This document shows, one piece after another, positions 59,921 through 64,000 of a stretch of DNA of 64,000 nt (its first letter is position 1; each line of letters starts with the position of its first letter). The translations under genes were made by a program, and so were the position numbers. Source of the DNA: Artocarpus heterophyllus. Taxonomy: Eukaryota; Streptophyta; Magnoliopsida; Rosales; Moraceae. Under the pieces are notes generated by a model that was not told the origin of the DNA, did no database searches, and saw nothing but the letters and a program-made list of their open reading frames with translations. The DNA lies in assembly GCA_025403435.1 (NCBI GenBank), contig CM046327.1, forward strand, positions 10,098,218 to 10,162,217, in the 5' to 3' direction.

Positions 59921-62900
59921 AACTTGCGAAACCACACTGCTTCTTTCAAAGCATCACTAGCTACACACATACTAGGTCTCCATCGTTGAATCCGAAGTGC
60001 AATCTTGCTTCACACTTCTCCAACTATGGGAATCACCGCCTAGAGTAAACACAAAACTCGAAGTTGATGATTCCTAAAATCAGACAAGATTGGAAATCTG
60101 AATAAGTATATCCTAGAGGAATTAAGTCCTCACCCAAATTATACAAGCAGATACCCTTGAGTCTTTCTCAGCTACTTGAAAATATGATGGACAAACCCCA
60201 GTGGCTCGAGCCCAGATCCGCCTGAAATCGACTTAAAATCCCGACCGTTATAACAAATATTCGGTCGTGTGTGCAAAGCATGGTATACATGAAACTACCC
60301 ACTGCTGAAGCATAAGGCACCTTCTTCATGCATTCTCTTTCTTCCTCAGACGTTGGAGAGTCTTTCTTAGAAAGAGAAATTATACCTAAATGGTTGCCTA
60401 CCTTTTTTGGAATCCTACATTGAATCCTACATGTGCAAACCTCTTGAGAATCTTATCTATATAGCCAGCCTATGACAAAGCTATCATTTTGTTCTTCCTA
60501 TCCTAAAAAATCCAGATATTGAGAATAAAATAGCTTCACCCAAGTCCTTCATGTCAAATTGCTTGGTCAACCATAATTTGACTGATGACAAGGCCCCCGA
60601 CGTCATTGCTAATTAGCATAATATCATCTACATAGAGCAGTAGAAAAACTACGTTCCCATCCTTAATGTGTTTGTACACAGATGGTTCTTCCAACATTTT
60701 GTGAGAACCCATAAGTCTTAATCACTTGATCAAATCTTATCTTCCAAGAACGAGAAGCTTGCTTAAGTCCATATATTGACTTTAGCAGCATACAAACCTT
60801 ACCCTCCTAACCATTAGCCTTGAACTCGTCTGGTTATTTCATATAAAATGGACTCATTAAGATAGCCATTTAGAAAAGCTATTTTGACATCTATATGCCA
60901 AATCTCATAATCGAGAGCAATAGCTATGGACAAGAGAATCCAGATGGACTTAAGCATGGCTATAGACGAAAAGGTTTCCTCGTAATCGATTCCTTCCTTT
61001 TGCGTGTATCCTTTAGCTACCAGTCTAGTCTTAAATGTTTCAACCTTTCCATCCACTCCTTTTTCCTCTTGTAGATCCACTTGTACCCTATGGGTTTTAC
61101 CCTTTCGGCAAGATCCACAAGCTCCCAGACCTGATTAGTCTTCATAGACTTCATCTCTGTGTTCATGGCTTCTGTCTAGAGTTTCAAATCAACATCCTCC
61201 ATAGCCTCTACGTAAGTATAAAGATCCTTGTCATATTTATCCGGTTCAGCCAAGAAGGCGTCACCATTGAACATATACATCTCTGGTTTACGCCTGATCT
61301 TCCCACTACGTCGAGGCCCCCTAGGTTGTTGTTTAGGTTCGTTTAGTTTTTCTACACTAATCAGAGTGGTTTCTACCGGAACCCCCAAAATAATCGAATC
61401 ACTCCTTAACTCCTTAAGCACTGCTTTGCTTCGAGGCTTAAAGTCATCCATGTAATTCTCCTCAAGGAAAGTTGCATGAGTTAAAACCATAACTTTATTT
61501 TCCTTTAGGTTATAGAAATAACCCCTTTTAGTCCTTTTTGGATATCCTTGCCTCCAACTTATTCGCATCCCTAACAAGACATGAGCCAGACATCCCCATA
61601 TGAGAATATGTTTAAAGATGTCTTCTTGCCCGTCCATAACTCGTGAGGAGTTTTAGGAATCGATTTTGAAGGCACATCATTCAGAAGATAACATGCAGTT
61701 TGTAGTGCATATCCCTAAAAGGATAAAGGTAATGATGAATAACTCATCATGGACCTAACCATATCCAACAAAGTCCTATTCATTCTCTTCACCACGCCAT
61801 TCTGCTGTAGAGAGCCTAGCACAGTCAATTGGATAGAATCTCATTCTCTAATAAGTGTCATAAGAACTCATTAGAAATGTATTCTCTACCTCGATCTGAT
61901 CGAAGTGCCTTTATGGGTCTACCCAATTACTTTTCCACTTCAGTTGAAACTCCCTAAACTTGTCAAAAGTTTCACTTTTGTGGTGCATTAAGTACATATA
62001 CCCATACCTTGAGTAATTATCAATGAAAGTGACGAAGTACTCATACCCTCTGCGTGTCCAGATATTCATCGGTCCGTAAACATCACTATGCACAAGTTCT
62101 AGAACCCTTTCGGTCCTATTGTCCTTAGACCCAAATGGTCTTTTGGTCATTTTACCCTCCAAACAAGGATTCACATTGTGGTATAGATTCTACCTTTAAG
62201 TGACTTAAAGGTCCATCCCTTACCAACCTTTGAATCCTATTCAGGTTAATATAACCAAGTCGCAAATGCCAAAGATAAGTCCTTTTAGAATGAGAAGTTT
62301 TAAGCCTTTTAGAGTTATTATTATTCATCTCAACATGAAGCAATAAGTCCATTTTAGGTTTGATAAAATATAGATTATTGTGCACCCATCCAAAACAGAT
62401 AAAAGATTTGTTTTGATGAATCACCATTTTATTATTAAAAGAAACTAAATAGGAGTCTTTAAATAAACAAGCTACAGATATCAAATTCCTTTTAAATTTA
62501 GGAGTATAAAAACAATCTTACAAAACCAAACTCCTATATTTATCAAAATAAAGATAGACATCTCTTACTACTTCAACCAACACCAAGGATCCATCGCCCA
62601 TTCGAAACGTGAAGTTTTCATGAAGTAAACTTCTCATTTCCTAGAGTCCCTCTAGAGAAACACAAACATGATTAGTTGCTCCAGAATCTATAACCTAAGT
62701 GTCACTGGATTCCTCAACCAAAAATGTTTCTAAAACCAGAAGATTACACTTACCTCCTTCGGTAAGGAAGTTCTTGCAATTCTTCTTTATGTGCGCAACC
62801 TTTCCGTCCTCAGCCTTTTGCTTCCTTCCATTCCCTAGATTAGGATTGGAACTGAATACAACCGCCAAGTCAACCTCTCCACTAGTAGGAGTTTCATTGA

Positions 62901-63450
62901 TCAGTTTTTTAAACTGTTTTAACTGTTTTATTAACTCTGTTAAGGTTACATCTTGTCTATTGCTCAAATAAGCTCTAAACGGGATGAACTCCTTTGACAG
63001 AGTTCGAAAAACTAGTCATCTATGACTCGGCCTCGATATCGGCTCCATGGGTTTGAGCCTCAATGAGATAACCCATGACCAACATCATATGCTTCTTATA
63101 GATGTCCTTGGTTTTTGCTTGCAGTTTAAAAGTTTTCGAAGTGCCCTTTCCGATTTATTATGGCTTGGCCTCTAAAAATGTTTCAAGATTATCCAAGATC
63201 TGCTTCGCAATCTCATAATCTTCATGTTGAGCCTACAGTATGTTATTCATACTAGCCATAACATAATACCGGGCTTAATCGTTAGCAACTTTCCAACGAT
63301 GATATGCTTGGATTTGCTCATAAGTGGATTCCCCTGCAGGTTTGGGAGGACAAGGTGTGGTTAGCACAAAAGTTGGTTTCTCAAAGGATAAGACTATATT
63401 CAGGTTCCGTTTCCAATCAGTAAAATTCTCATTGCTTAATTGGTTTTTAT
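59921..63450 (-). pseudogene. Decayed Ty1/copia gag-pol
   Basis: Minus-strand remnants in the right order. Gag lies at about 63440-62760 (NFTDWKRNLNIVLSFEK, then a knuckle that has lost its first cysteines). The protease motif DSGATNHVC is near 62688, with an in-frame TAG just before it (62697-62695). The integrase finger and core at 62484-61911 have a frame change near 62160. The integrase C-terminal part is at 61637-61176. Reverse transcriptase lies at 61080-60240, with KIAFLNGYL and YVDD (60634-60623). RNase H pieces (STMET, ASDALKEAVWFRK) continue to the gap. Multiple stops and frameshifts mean it cannot produce the polyprotein. It belongs to a different copia lineage from the intact element at 23849-30819, judging by its gag. 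Confidence 0.9.
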
Positions 63451-64000
63451 CAAGTATTAAAAATACAACGTTTTAAAACATTTTTAATCTACAACAAAGA
63501 ACCATATATCAAACATAAGCAAACATAACATAATAATTTAGTAAGAGAACACAATCATGTATACCATACAAATGTCTTTATGTGTCAAAACCTTGAAAAA
63601 ATCACAACCTTGCAATAAAAATTCCCAACTTAAAATTTAGCAAGCCATTTTGGGGAGACTTACCAAATTCAATTAGGAACACAGATCTTCTCCTGATTAA
63701 TATATGCCATCTAAGACCCGTATGGTCCAGCATATATTAATAATCGTTTCTTTGGTCATTAATTTTATTAACAAAACTCCTATGGAAGGTTAATAATAAA
63801 ATTAACGTGAGTTTATAACCAACATTTCAATATTTTATCCATGGCTTATTATGGTCACCTTGGGGTGATCAACGATAAACCACGCTAAAATACCTTATCC
63901 TTTCAGAGATCCAACCTAGTACACGATGAAGGCCGTAGGTCCTCTCTTCGAAAACCTTCCCCCACTCATTATTTTGAAATCAAGGGTTTATTTTAAGAAC
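63451..64000 (-). mobile_element. Leader region of the decayed copia element, running off the window
   Basis: Non-coding sequence lying upstream of gag on the minus strand. The 5' LTR is expected further right, outside the window, unless part of this stretch already belongs to it. I saw no recognisable primer-binding site. Confidence 0.45.

Noticed and set aside
59671..60048. Frames spanning the N run
   Set aside because: They are artefacts of translating N. Only the part right of 59921 on the minus strand is meaningful, as RNase H of the decayed copia element.
1..64000. CRISPR arrays, bacterial operons, phage or plasmid systems
   Set aside because: The window is plant nuclear DNA with spliced genes. 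Direct repeats found are ordinary tandem duplications or LTRs.

Overview
This 64 kb window is nuclear DNA of a flowering plant, most likely a eudicot. It has widely spaced genes with many introns, AT-rich spacers full of (TA)n and homopolymer tracts, plant-type LTR retrotransposons, and gene families typical of plants. One run of 100 N (59821-59920) is an assembly gap. I cannot name the species. I found no operons, CRISPR arrays, prophage or convincing RNA genes.

Four plausible host genes can be assembled exon by exon. (1) WDL4-like, + strand, 4586-7788: a TPX2-domain microtubule-associated protein, 8 coding exons, 466 aa, with an intron in its 5' leader. (2) EBF1/EBF2-like, - strand, 12383-14949: the F-box/LRR receptor that targets EIN3/EIL transcription factors in ethylene signalling, 2 exons, 647 aa, long U-rich 3' UTR. 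(3) A small DUF4050-type protein, - strand, 37828-41083: 5 exons, 169 aa, one intron apparently of the rare GC-AG class. (4) A PLD-alpha class phospholipase D, - strand, 47143-51697: 3 exons, about 798 aa, both HKD motifs intact. All reading frames close exactly across the proposed junctions. The four genes work in different processes (cytoskeleton, ethylene signalling, unknown, membrane lipid signalling) and do not form a cluster.

The rest is transposon-rich. The left edge (1-2909) is the end of a minus-strand LTR retrotransposon: a 2.4 kb LTR followed by a tRNA-Met primer-binding site and the start of the internal region, which runs off the window. A related LTR at 54856-57333 is a solo LTR with a perfect 5-bp target duplication (CAGTT). 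The most informative region is 21607-30830. There a very young, structurally complete Ty1/copia element (23849-30819; 483-bp LTRs differing at 2 sites; intact 1347-aa polyprotein; duplication GTTAC) sits 1 bp from the end of an older 2.2 kb solo LTR with its own duplication (TGTCG). At the right edge, 59921-64000 is a decayed Ty1/copia element with stops and frameshifts. Smaller candidates are a Tourist-like MITE at 36321-36805, a tRNA-related SINE-like sequence near 33084, a DNA-transposon remnant at 57540-58180, and LTR-like fragments at 15650-16280 and 58480-59150.

I did not find a clearly new biological system. The items most worth a second look are the nested insertion, the structured GC-rich leader of the young copia element, the GC-AG intron, the repeated U-tract motif in the EBF 3' UTR, and the promoter-side region of the 2.4 kb LTR family that differs between its two copies.
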